A DNA stretch of 64,000 bases from Campylobacter sp. VBCF_01 NA2 (GTDB taxonomy: Bacteria > Campylobacterota > Campylobacteria > Campylobacterales > Campylobacteraceae), in NCBI RefSeq assembly GCF_027797205.1, contig NZ_CP115607.1:682001-746000 (forward strand). Direction: 5' to 3'. The notes beneath the pieces are model-generated. The model was not told where the DNA came from, did not search any database, and saw only the letters and a list, made by a program, of their open reading frames with translations. This document shows positions 32,612 through 40,935 of this stretch, piece after piece; positions within the stretch are counted from its first letter, which is position 1; every line of letters starts with the position of its first letter. Made by a program: the position numbers and the translations under genes.

Positions 32612-34170
32612 TAATTTCTTTTAAATTTGATTATTTGAATAACAACGGCTTAATCGCCTATTTTTTGGATTTTTATGCGCGCAAGGCTGGGCTGAAATAC
32701 GCCCTAAATTTAGGCAAAAATTTAATCACACTCTATGTCGAAGCAGATGAAAAAGAGCTACTCGAATTCAGCGATAAATTTATGGCGCTTATCCCAAATT
32801 CTGCGTTTTTGGCAAAATCGAGCGTGGAGGTGGTATCTGGCGAAGGGGATTTGAAGGAAGTTTGCGCCAGAAGCGACGAGATTAAATTTTTGCCTAAATT
32901 TTCGAATTTTACCCCAAGCCAAATTCACGAATTTTTGCAAAGTGGCGAATTTATAGAAAATGAATTTGGGGTTTTAAGCGGTGTTAGCGTCTTTGACGGC
33001 GAGAGTTTCGTCGCTGCAAATAAGCAAAATTTTGGCAAGTTAATCGAGTATGCTTACCGCATTTTGCGCCATAATCAAATTTTGCAAATTTCGCTAAATG
33101 GCGAGAAATTCAGCCTAAGTGCTGATTTAAATTTCGAAAATTCAGACTTTATGGTCGCCACTGGCCTAAAATCGTTTAATAAAATTTTCATCACCGATGA
33201 CAAGCAAAAAATCGCCCTTGCGACATATGAAAAGCCGATTTTACGCCTCAAAACAAACAGCGTTTTTCGCAACTCTTTCTCAAAATCGCCTAAATTTTTC
33301 GATGTGAAAATGTGTAGCGATCTCTTTTCGTTCGCGCTTTTTAAACGGCTCGAAGATGATGAAATTTACTATGTCAGCGCACAGGGAAACAAAAATAAAT
33401 TTTTAAATTTATGCGTGATTGAGGATAGATTTCTTATCACAAAAAATTACGAGTTTATGAGCGAGGCTGAAAAAACGCTTCTTGCTTCTGGCGATGAAAT
33501 TACGCATTTTGGACTTATTTGCAAGGAAAAAGAGATTTTTGATTCGCGCGTGATGAGGGTGTTTGTATCGAAAGAGTGTGCCGATGAGATTGCGATTTAC
33601 GAAGCCAAATCCAAGCGCAAGCTCCTAAATTTCGCTATGCCTGCGAATTTAGACGCTCTTTTTGATGAAATCAAAAGCGACGAGACAGGCGCAAAACTTT
33701 TGGCAAATTTTAGCGCAAAATTTAGCCTAGATTATGCGCGCGCAAATGCCGATTTTGGCGAAATCAAACCTAGCTTTTATGGCTATTTTGAACTGCTTTC
33801 TCGCGTGATTTTTGGCAAAGACGCGCAGTATTTGTTAGAGTGTGCTGGGGAGTTTTTGGGCGAAAAGGGCATGAAACTAGACTTCGAGCTTAAAGAAAAC
33901 GGCGATTTTAACTTCGCCAAAACGCTTCGTTCGGCGATGAGCTACAAGCTAGCAGGGGTCGATGACAAGGTTTTAAGCTACGGCGTAATCGACACGTTGG
34001 CTAGATTTATCGGCGATTTGGCTGACGCAAACGAGGCATTATACGATTCTGGCGTGCTTAGCGGTTCGCTCTTTGCCGAGCGCAGGTTTGCAAACATCGC
34101 CACACTCGTGCTCGGCAAATCTCGCCTTGATTTCTCGGCATATTTGGGTTTGCAAGGCTGTGAGCGTTAA
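32608..34170 (+). CDS. hydE: HydE hydrogenase accessory protein (epsilonproteobacterial)
   Basis: The fifth gene of the cluster, with the position and size (520 residues) of HydE in Wolinella and Helicobacter, where the H. pylori gene is reported to be needed for hydrogenase activity. I recognise it by position and general character rather than by motif; its biochemical task is unknown. It is not related to the HydE of [FeFe] hydrogenases. No signal peptide or membrane span is seen. The start is a TTG that shares two bases with the hydD TGA, behind CTAAGG. Its 3' end overlaps the hypF start by 11 bp. Confidence 0.8.
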   Translation: MIISFKFDYLNNNGLIAYFLDFYARKAGLKYALNLGKNLITLYVEADEKELLEFSDKFMALIPNSAFLAKSSVEVVSGEGDLKEVCARSDEIKFLPKFSNFTPSQIHEFLQSGEFIENEFGVLSGVSVFDGESFVAANKQNFGKLIEYAYRILRHNQILQISLNGEKFSLSADLNFENSDFMVATGLKSFNKIFITDDKQKIALATYEKPILRLKTNSVFRNSFSKSPKFFDVKMCSDLFSFALFKRLEDDEIYYVSAQGNKNKFLNLCVIEDRFLITKNYEFMSEAEKTLLASGDEITHFGLICKEKEIFDSRVMRVFVSKECADEIAIYEAKSKRKLLNFAMPANLDALFDEIKSDETGAKLLANFSAKFSLDYARANADFGEIKPSFYGYFELLSRVIFGKDAQYLLECAGEFLGEKGMKLDFELKENGDFNFAKTLRSAMSYKLAGVDDKVLSYGVIDTLARFIGDLADANEALYDSGVLSGSLFAERRFANIATLVLGKSRLDFSAYLGLQGCER

Positions 34171-36454
34171 AATCGAGATTGCAGGAGCTGTGCAGGGCGT
34201 GGGCTTTCGCCCATTTATCTACCGCATTTGCACCGATCTAGGCATAAAAGGCGAGGTTTATAACGACGGCGAGGGCGTGAAAATCCACGCAAACGCCACG
34301 AGCGAGCAAATAGCACGGCTTAAAGAGCGCATTTATGGCGAGCTTCCGCCACTTGCGCGGATTGATAAATTTGAAATTTTTGAAATCGCGCCTAAAATTT
34401 ATAGTGATTTTAAAATCACGCACTCGCAAGAAACGCAAAAATTTAACCCCATTTTGCCTGATTTTGCCATTTGTGATGATTGCAGGCGCGAATTTTACGA
34501 CCCGCAAAACAAACGCTACCGCTACCCATTTATCAACTGCACGAACTGCGGACCGCGACTTAGTATCATCAAAAAACTCCCTTATGACCGCGCAAATACG
34601 ACAATGTCGCAGTTTAAAATGTGCGAATTTTGCGGTGGTGAATACACTGACCCGCTAAATCGCCGTTATCACGCCGAGCCGATTGCTTGCGCAAAATGTG
34701 GGCCAAAGCTCTTTTTGAAAAACAAAAATGGCGAAATTTTGGGTATTGGCGAAAACGCTGTTAAAAGGCTTTGTGAAATTTTATCTCGTGGCGAGATAGT
34801 CGCTGTAAAGGGGCTTGGCGGATTTCATATAATGTGCGACGCGACAAACGAAGACGCCGTAGCGACCTTACGAATTCGCAAAAATCGCCCTGATAAGCCA
34901 TTTGCCGTGATGTGTAAAGATGAGAAAATGGCTGAAAAATTTGCCCGGTTTTGCCAGAGCGAAAAAGAGCTTTTAAACTCGCAAATTAAGCCGATAGTTT
35001 TGGTTAAAAAATCAAAAAATCCGCAAAATTTAGCCCTTGCTAGGGCGGTTGCGCCAAATTTAGGCAAGGTTGGCATTTTTCTAGCTAACACTGGCATTCA
35101 TTTGCTACTTTTTGAGTATTTTAATCGCCCCTTAATCGCTACAAGCGCGAATATCAGTGGCGAGCCGATAATTTACGATGAGGCGAGTTTGCGCCAAAAA
35201 TTGGGCGGTGTGATTGATTTTTATTTGGATAACGATAGAGAGATTATTACGCCAAGCGACGATAGCGTGGGCTTTGTGGTGCGAAATCAGGCGCAGAGTA
35301 TCGCAGAAACCACGGAGCAAAATTCGCAAAATTTAACGCAAAATTTTACGCAATATTTACGCACTTCGCGTGGGCTAAATCCGCAAATTTTCAAAAGCAA
35401 ATTTACTCATAAAGGCTCGTTTCTCGCCCTTGGCGCAGAGCTAAAAAACCAGTTTGCAATATACAAAGACGGGCAAATTTTTATTTCCCCATACATCGGA
35501 GATTTGAAAAATATCGCCACAAATGCTCGATTTTTCGCGCTTTTGGATATTTTCATCAAAACTTATGATTTGAAATTTGACGCTGTTATAGGCGACCTGC
35601 ACCCGAATTTTTTGCATACGAAACATTTTGAAAATTTAGGCTTTGAAGTGGCGAAATTTCAGCACCATTACGCGCATTTGGTTGCGAATTTGGCGGATAA
35701 TGATTTGCTTGGAAGTGGTAAAAAATACCTCGGATTTAGCTTTGACGGCACGGGATATGGCGAAGATGGCGCGATTTGGGGTGGCGAAGTGCTGGAATTT
35801 GACGAATTTGGCTATGAGAGGGTTTTGCATTTCGACGATTTTGCCTTAATCGGTGGTGAGAGCTCGATCAAAAATATCTACAAACTTGCAATTTCGCTGT
35901 TTTTTAAATTTGGCATTGAAAGCGAGGCGAGTGAGTTTTTGGCGAAATTTAGCCAAAATGAAATTTCAAATCTAGCCAAAATCGCCCCGCGCTCGCCAAA
36001 GACAACCTCGCTTGGACGCATTTTTGACGCTTTTGCAAGCGTGATTTGCGCCCTAAAAAGCGTTAGTTTCGACGGTCAAAGCGGTATGAGTTTGGAAAAT
36101 CTCTTTAATGAGAGCAAAATCACGAGCGAGAGTGAAAAACGATATAAATTTGAGATAATAAACGGCAAAATTAGCGTGAAAAATGCCTTTTTAAGCGCGC
36201 TAAAAGATGAGCCAGCCGTGGCTGCGTCAAATTTCATAAATGCGCTCGCTAAAATAATGCTTCAAATCGCAAAAGAGCGAAATTTAGAGGTCGTGCTAAG
36301 TGGTGGGGTTTTTCAAAATGCTACGCTTTTGGATTTGGTAGTGCGAAATTTTAGCGAGGCAGGGGTGAAATTTCATCTGCACAAAAATACTCCGAGTAAC
36401 GATAGTGGCGTGGCTCTCGGGCAACTCATGGCCTATATCGCTCGCCTGAAATAA
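34160..36454 (+). CDS. hypF: Carbamoyltransferase HypF (hydrogenase cyanide-ligand synthesis)
   Basis: Makes thiocarbamate on HypE from carbamoyl phosphate, the source of the cyanide ligands on the Ni-Fe site. Domains in order: acylphosphatase with VQGVGFRPFIYR at the N-terminus; two zinc-finger units (CDDCRREF with NCTNCGPR, CEFCGGEY with CAKCGPK); a YrdC-like domain with LGGFHIMCDATNEDAV and RKNRPDKPFAVM; and a Kae1-like domain with FQHHYAHLVAN and SFDGTGYGEDGAIWGGE. 764 residues. The frame is open to 34073, but GTG at 34160 starts exactly at the acylphosphatase. hypABCDE are not in the window. Confidence 0.94.
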   Translation: MSVKIEIAGAVQGVGFRPFIYRICTDLGIKGEVYNDGEGVKIHANATSEQIARLKERIYGELPPLARIDKFEIFEIAPKIYSDFKITHSQETQKFNPILPDFAICDDCRREFYDPQNKRYRYPFINCTNCGPRLSIIKKLPYDRANTTMSQFKMCEFCGGEYTDPLNRRYHAEPIACAKCGPKLFLKNKNGEILGIGENAVKRLCEILSRGEIVAVKGLGGFHIMCDATNEDAVATLRIRKNRPDKPFAVMCKDEKMAEKFARFCQSEKELLNSQIKPIVLVKKSKNPQNLALARAVAPNLGKVGIFLANTGIHLLLFEYFNRPLIATSANISGEPIIYDEASLRQKLGGVIDFYLDNDREIITPSDDSVGFVVRNQAQSIAETTEQNSQNLTQNFTQYLRTSRGLNPQIFKSKFTHKGSFLALGAELKNQFAIYKDGQIFISPYIGDLKNIATNARFFALLDIFIKTYDLKFDAVIGDLHPNFLHTKHFENLGFEVAKFQHHYAHLVANLADNDLLGSGKKYLGFSFDGTGYGEDGAIWGGEVLEFDEFGYERVLHFDDFALIGGESSIKNIYKLAISLFFKFGIESEASEFLAKFSQNEISNLAKIAPRSPKTTSLGRIFDAFASVICALKSVSFDGQSGMSLENLFNESKITSESEKRYKFEIINGKISVKNAFLSALKDEPAVAASNFINALAKIMLQIAKERNLEVVLSGGVFQNATLLDLVVRNFSEAGVKFHLHKNTPSNDSGVALGQLMAYIARLK

Positions 36455-36535
36455 TCAATAAATTTTATCAACTAACTTAAAATTTTAAAATTTTACGCTA
36501 AAATCGCAGGGAATTTTTAATCAAACAAGGCAAAA

Positions 36536-37570
36536 ATGATGAAAATTTTAAAATTTTTACTATGTTTTGCGCTGTTTTTGGGCGCAGATGAAATAAATTT
36601 AAAGGGCGAAAGCGTGCAGAGCAAAAATCAAAATTTAAAAGAAATTTATTTAGCGGGTGGCTGTTTTTGGGGTATGGAAGGCTATTTTAAGCGAGTAAAG
36701 GGCGTCGTGGATAGCGAGGTTGGCTACGCAAACGGCAATAGCGAAAAAACGGATTATTATTCGCTTAAAAATACTGACCACGCAGAAACGCTAAAAATCA
36801 AATTTGATGAAAATGTCGTGGCATTTGCCGAGATTTTGGAGCATTTTTTCAGAGTGATTGACCCTATAAGCGTCGATAAACAGGGCAATGATGTCGGCAG
36901 GCAGTATCGCACGGGGATCTATTATACCAACGAGAGCGACAAGGAATTTTTGCAAAATTTCATCGCCTTAAAACAAAAAAAATATAAGGAAAAAATCGCT
37001 GTCGAGGTCGCACCACTACGCAATTACGCGCGCGCAGAAGAGTATCACCAAAACTACCTTGGCAAAAACCCAAATGGATATTGTCATATCGATCTAAATT
37101 TGGCGAGCAAACCGCTTTATGACGAGAGTAATTTTACACTTCCTAGCAAGGACGAGCTAAAAAATTCGCTAAGTCCGTTGCAGTTTAGCGTGACGCAAGA
37201 AAAGGCGACGGAGCGCCCATATACGAGTGAATTTGATAAACTCGACGCAAAGGGCATTTATATCGATGTCGTTACGAAAAAACCGCTTTTTAGCTCGACG
37301 GATAAATTCGACGCAGGGTGCGGGTGGCCGAGCTTTTCTAAGCCGATTACTACCGACGCGCTGGATTATGCGCGCGATACGAGCCACGGCATGGTGCGCA
37401 CGGAGGTTAGCTCGCGGCTTGGCGGGGCGCATTTGGGGCATGTTTTCGAGGACGGTATCAAAGAAAAGGGCGGTTTGCGCTACTGCATAAACGGCGCCTC
37501 GCTCGAATTTATCCCGCTTGAAAAAATGAGCGAGCGCGGATACGCTGAGTTTATCCCGTATGTGAAATAG
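36536..37570 (+). CDS. msrAB: Exported bifunctional methionine sulfoxide reductase MsrA/MsrB
   Basis: Repairs oxidised methionine in envelope proteins. The signal peptide (ILKFLLCFALFLGADE) sends it to the periplasm. The MsrA domain has the catalytic Cys43 in GGCFWGMEGYF and DHAETLKIKFD. The MsrB domain begins near residue 225 with YTSEFDKL and has GCGWPSF, HGMVRTEV, LGHVFEDG and the catalytic Cys317 in RYCINGASLEF. The two CxxC zinc pairs of many MsrBs are absent (VVTKKPLF where CxxC is expected), as in the Neisseria fusion. 344 residues. ATG after AAGGCAAAA; a second ATG follows immediately. Confidence 0.93.
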   Translation: MMKILKFLLCFALFLGADEINLKGESVQSKNQNLKEIYLAGGCFWGMEGYFKRVKGVVDSEVGYANGNSEKTDYYSLKNTDHAETLKIKFDENVVAFAEILEHFFRVIDPISVDKQGNDVGRQYRTGIYYTNESDKEFLQNFIALKQKKYKEKIAVEVAPLRNYARAEEYHQNYLGKNPNGYCHIDLNLASKPLYDESNFTLPSKDELKNSLSPLQFSVTQEKATERPYTSEFDKLDAKGIYIDVVTKKPLFSSTDKFDAGCGWPSFSKPITTDALDYARDTSHGMVRTEVSSRLGGAHLGHVFEDGIKEKGGLRYCINGASLEFIPLEKMSERGYAEFIPYVK

Positions 37571-37621
37571 TAAAATTCCGCTGTCCGCAAGCTTCGATAC
37601 CTGCGCCAAAAATTTTGCTTT
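37571..37621 (+). repeat. 3'-end dispersed repeat, copy 5
   Basis: Begins TAAAATTCCGC directly after the msrAB stop codon and contains GATACCTGCGCCAAAAATTT with a T-rich end. Same unit as at 1182 and 12670, in the sense of msrAB. The gap 37571-37934 contains no gene; besides this unit it holds the repeats listed next. Confidence 0.65.
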
Positions 37622-37632
37622 TGCAACTTGTG

Positions 37633-37655
37633 AATACTGTGTGCGAAATTTCGCC
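37633..37655 (+). repeat. 3'-end dispersed repeat core, copy 6
   Basis: A second core just after copy 5, AATACTGTGTGCGAAATTTC, again in the sense orientation of msrAB. Confidence 0.5.
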
Positions 37656-37738
37656 AAATTTTAAATTGCAAACTGTAAAAATGGCAGAATTTTAAAGTTT
37701 AAATTTTTGCCATTTACCCTGCGCTTAGTTTGAAATTT

Positions 37739-37772
37739 GGCGATTGCTTTGCTTCGCTTTGCTCGCAATGAC
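37739..37772. repeat. GCAATGAC/GATTGC palindromic repeat, single arm
   Basis: GCGATTGCTTTGCTTCG followed by CTTTGCTCGCAATGAC. This is the same arm as the right end of the element at 12748-12922 and of the unit at 50570-50610. No opposing arm is seen nearby, so it may be a solo or decayed copy. Confidence 0.55.
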
Positions 37773-37796
37773 ACTTATGTGCAAAATTTATACAAT

Positions 37797-37818
37797 AAAA
37801 TTTTCGGGTGCAGTATCC
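37797..37818 (-). repeat. 3'-end dispersed repeat core, copy 7
   Basis: AAAATTTTCGGGTGCAGTAT on the plus strand, so in the sense of the minus-strand DUF3137 gene ending at 37935, about 117 bp after that stop. Confidence 0.5.
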
Positions 37819-37934
37819 AAGTTTGTAGCAAGCTGGATTTGAAAATAAAATTTCTGCATAGTGCCTTGTAATGGGTAAAAAAGCATAACAAGCGAAGTTT
37901 AAAATTATTGCTAGATATTTTGCGCCCAAAGTCG

Positions 37935-38921
37935 TTATGAATTTTCGCTCAAATTTTCGCCCGAATTCCAGCCCAAGCTAGGCTTGAAAACTTTCGAATT
38001 TAAATTTAAATCATCTATTATTTTTAAAATTTCTAAAATCATTTTTTTATGCGTTCTGTAAATAATCGGGATTAGCGTCTGCGAGATATCAAAATCTATT
38101 TCGAAATTTTCCCGCCTATTGTTGATATAAAGATAGAGATTATCGCGGTAAAAAACGGCGTTTATCTCGCATTTCATCCGCTTAGCTAAATTTAAAAAAT
38201 CCTCCATAAAACTATGCGATAAAATATAAAAGGCACTTATCTCATCGTCTGCATAAACATCGTATTGTTCGCTAAATTCGACATTATCGATATTTATCTT
38301 TTTCCCGTAGTTTCTCGTATATCCAGTGTCTTTGTTTTTTCGGATGATATAAACGCGAGAGTTAAAGAATTTATAAAATTTCGCGATAAAAACAATTCCT
38401 AAAAATAGGTGTTTGGCATAGACGCTTCTACCCGCGCTTCGAAGCACATAGTAATCGATATCGCTCATCCTAAAATAAACCCCATTATGCCTGCCATCTA
38501 TAAAATCATCGCCCTTAAACCACCAAGTTTCTTGCGCTCTATTATAAAGATTTGGTTTGAAAAATTCCTTTTCGCCTATGGATGAGGTCGGGCGATATGC
38601 GAAATTTGGGTTTATGTCTTTTACGATTTTTTCTATAACGGCGTGTTTAAATTTGGGCTTTATATTCGATACATCCGAGTTTATTAAAGGATATAAAATA
38701 GAAAAAACGATAAGAAATATAGGCAAAACTAAAATTAATGTTCTAATAAATCCCAACTCATCAAAAAAATAGCCAAAAAGAAAAGTTAAAATAAAGCTAA
38801 TAAAAATACTAAAATATAAAATATAACTTAGCTTTTTATTTATGCGCTGTCGCTCGAATTCGAGCTCTTGCATAGTCTCATAAGATATGCCGTTGTAATT
38901 ATCCTTAGGTGGTTTATGCAC
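37935..38921 (-). CDS. DUF3137-family membrane protein
   Basis: A 328-residue protein with two adjacent N-terminal membrane spans (LSYILYFSIFISFILTFLFG and LILVLPIFLIVFSILYPLI) and a large soluble C-terminal part. The pattern around FFKPNLYNRAQETWWFKGDDFIDGRHNGVYFRMSDID, read as E/K-x-L-Y--GDD-I-G-----F-M-D, and the later FSEQYDVYADDEISAFYILSH fit DUF3137 as I recall it. Function unknown. The start is a GTG at 38921 behind AAGGAAA. It is more AT-rich than the aguB gene upstream, 9 bp away, with which it may be co-transcribed. Confidence 0.7.
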   Translation of the reverse strand: MHKPPKDNYNGISYETMQELEFERQRINKKLSYILYFSIFISFILTFLFGYFFDELGFIRTLILVLPIFLIVFSILYPLINSDVSNIKPKFKHAVIEKIVKDINPNFAYRPTSSIGEKEFFKPNLYNRAQETWWFKGDDFIDGRHNGVYFRMSDIDYYVLRSAGRSVYAKHLFLGIVFIAKFYKFFNSRVYIIRKNKDTGYTRNYGKKINIDNVEFSEQYDVYADDEISAFYILSHSFMEDFLNLAKRMKCEINAVFYRDNLYLYINNRRENFEIDFDISQTLIPIIYRTHKKMILEILKIIDDLNLNSKVFKPSLGWNSGENLSENS

Positions 38922-38930
38922 TAAATTTCC

Positions 38931-39869
38931 TTAATCATCAAATCTTTTTAGAAGTGAGCCATAGCTATCAATTCGGCGATCGCGCAAGAACGGCCACCAC
39001 CTACGCACATTTTCGCAACGCCGCATATCAATCTCCACGACCTCGCAAAGCTCGCTTTCGCTACCTGCGCGAAATAGCTCTTCGCCCTGCGCTCCAAAAA
39101 CAAAGCTATTGCCCCAAAATTTAATCCCCTCTGCGCTCTCATCGCATGTTATCGCAGGCGCAGTATTTCCCAAAACTGCATTTGGCAAAATTTCGCTAAG
39201 TCCCGCACTCTCAAATCCCACGCGATTTACAGCGATCACAGGCAGTGAGTTTGCCACGCTATGGCCTCTTTGCACAGCAACCCACGCTTCTAACTGTCGC
39301 TCACGCTCTGAGCTTTCATCGCCCATAAACCAGCCAATCGCAGTCGGATAGATTAGCACCTGCGCCCCACGAAGCGCCATTGCGCGCGCAGCCTCAGGAT
39401 ACCACTGATCCCAGCACACCAGCACGCCGAGCCTTCCCACGCTCGTATCAATCGGCGCAAAGCCCATATCGCCGGGCGTGAAATAGAATTTTTCATAAAA
39501 ATTCGGATCGTCTGGGATATGCATTTTGCGGTATTTGCCAAGCACTTTGCCGTCGTGCTCGAAAACCACAGCCGTGTTGTGATACAGCCCCGCACTCCTG
39601 CGCTCAAAAAGTGAAGCCACAAGCACTACGCCAAATTCTTTGGCGATACTGCCCCAAAATTTCACATCGTCTTCGAAATTCGCCGCATAGTCGAAATTTT
39701 CGGTGTTTTCGCGCTGACAAAAATAGTGAGTTTGGTGGAGTTCTTGAAGCACGATTAAATTCGCCCCTTTTTGCGCCGCCTTTGCGATAAGCTCCTTAGT
39801 GCGCGCTATCGTGGCTGATTTGGTGCCGTAAAATTTGTGTGAGATTAGTCCTACTTTTAAATTTTTCAT
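38931..39869 (-). CDS. aguB: N-carbamoylputrescine amidase
   Basis: A nitrilase-superfamily enzyme that hydrolyses N-carbamoylputrescine to putrescine, ammonia and carbon dioxide. The catalytic triad is visible: Glu43 in VLQELHQTHYF, Lys115 in GKYRKMHIPDD and Cys152 in VLVCWDQWYPEAAR. The EKFYFTPGD segment and the C-terminal DMRRCENVRRWWPFLRDRR are typical of AguB. 312 residues. ATG behind AAAGGCAAAAA. It lies 16 bp downstream of aguA; together they convert agmatine to putrescine. Confidence 0.94.
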   Translation of the reverse strand: MKNLKVGLISHKFYGTKSATIARTKELIAKAAQKGANLIVLQELHQTHYFCQRENTENFDYAANFEDDVKFWGSIAKEFGVVLVASLFERRSAGLYHNTAVVFEHDGKVLGKYRKMHIPDDPNFYEKFYFTPGDMGFAPIDTSVGRLGVLVCWDQWYPEAARAMALRGAQVLIYPTAIGWFMGDESSERERQLEAWVAVQRGHSVANSLPVIAVNRVGFESAGLSEILPNAVLGNTAPAITCDESAEGIKFWGNSFVFGAQGEELFRAGSESELCEVVEIDMRRCENVRRWWPFLRDRRIDSYGSLLKRFDD

Positions 39870-39885
39870 TTTTTGCCTTTAAATT

Positions 39886-40866
39886 TTAAATTTTATCGCT
39901 AAATTTATTCATACACGAGCAGTGAAGCGAGCCGTTTTGGCGGATAAAAACCCGCGCATCTACGCCAACAACCTTGCGCCCCGGGCAAGCCAAAGAAAGA
40001 CGAGAGAGCGCGATTTCGTCGTTTTTATCGCCATAAGTAGGCACGATAAGTCCTCCATTTACAAATACGAAATTCGCATAAGTCGCCCCCAAACGCCTAT
40101 TTTCGTAAAAAATCGGCGCTGGAAGCGGAAGCTCGATAACCTCGAATCCATGTGCTAAAATCTGCTCTTTTAGCGAGCGCAGGGCAGGGTAGTGTATGTC
40201 GCTAGAATCATCGCATGAAGCCACGGCAACGAGATTTTCGCCCACAAATCTAGCCAGCGTGTCGATATGGCAGTCTGTATCATCGCCCTGAATAAATCCG
40301 CCTTTAAGCCAGATTATTTTTTTTAGCCCAAAAATTTCGCCTAGCTTTTGCTCTAAAATTTCTTTGCTAAGGGCGTTTCGGTTGTCATTTAGCAAGCACT
40401 CCTCAGTCGTCATTAGCACGCCAGCGCCATTAAATTCGACACTTCCGCCCTCTAAAATCAAATCGACATCGCGCAGCGCTTTGCCCCAAATTTCATAAAG
40501 CGTAGCATTTAGTGCGTTGTCCTTTTCACTCGCAAATTTCCCGCCCCAAGCGTTGAAGGTGAAATTTAGCGCCTCTACCTTGCCCTCATTTTCGACATCA
40601 ATCGCGCCATAATCGCGTATCCAGGTGTCATTTGTAGGGATCTGCACGAAATTAACGGCGAATTTCTCGTCTATTTCGCCACACACTTTGTCGAATATTG
40701 CTCGTTTTGGTGCGATAGCTATGAGCGGCTGAAACTGCGCCACAGCGCGGATAAAGTGCGTATAAGCGCTACTAATCTCGCCCAGATACGGCGCCCAGTC
40801 GCTGTCCTCGTGAGGCAGTGAAACTAAAAGCGCGTTTTGATTTTCCCACTCTGCAAATGCTCTCAT
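39886..40866 (-). CDS. aguA: Agmatine deiminase
   Basis: Hydrolyses agmatine to N-carbamoylputrescine and ammonia, the first step of putrescine synthesis by this route. A guanidino-group-modifying fold: NDTWIRDYGAID, FNAWGGKF, LEGGSVEFNGAGVLMTTEECLLNDNRN, GDDTDCHIDTLARFV and, at the C-terminus, the catalytic cysteine (about 316) in GSLHCSCMNKF. 326 residues, somewhat shorter than plant enzymes but normal for this group. ATG behind TTGGAGAG. First gene of the aguA-aguB unit. Confidence 0.94.
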   Translation of the reverse strand: MRAFAEWENQNALLVSLPHEDSDWAPYLGEISSAYTHFIRAVAQFQPLIAIAPKRAIFDKVCGEIDEKFAVNFVQIPTNDTWIRDYGAIDVENEGKVEALNFTFNAWGGKFASEKDNALNATLYEIWGKALRDVDLILEGGSVEFNGAGVLMTTEECLLNDNRNALSKEILEQKLGEIFGLKKIIWLKGGFIQGDDTDCHIDTLARFVGENLVAVASCDDSSDIHYPALRSLKEQILAHGFEVIELPLPAPIFYENRRLGATYANFVFVNGGLIVPTYGDKNDEIALSRLSLACPGRKVVGVDARVFIRQNGSLHCSCMNKFSDKI

Positions 40867-40904
40867 TTTCTCTCCAAAATTAAATTTGCGTTGAATTTTA
40901 TGTA

Positions 40905-40934
40905 AAATTTAGCGTAAAATTTTACGCTAAATTT
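40905..40934. terminator. Perfect 30-bp palindrome after the DUF3298 gene
   Basis: AAATTTAGCGTAAAA (40905-40919) is followed immediately by its reverse complement (40920-40934), one base after the end of the DUF3298 gene. On the minus strand it is followed by ACATAAAATTC. It probably separates that gene from aguA. Confidence 0.75.
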
Positions 40935-40935
40935 G

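Noticed and set aside
34073-34159. Extended N-terminus for hypF
   Set aside because: The extra 29 codons lie inside hydE, read as non-family sequence, and the acylphosphatase domain begins right at the GTG at 34160.
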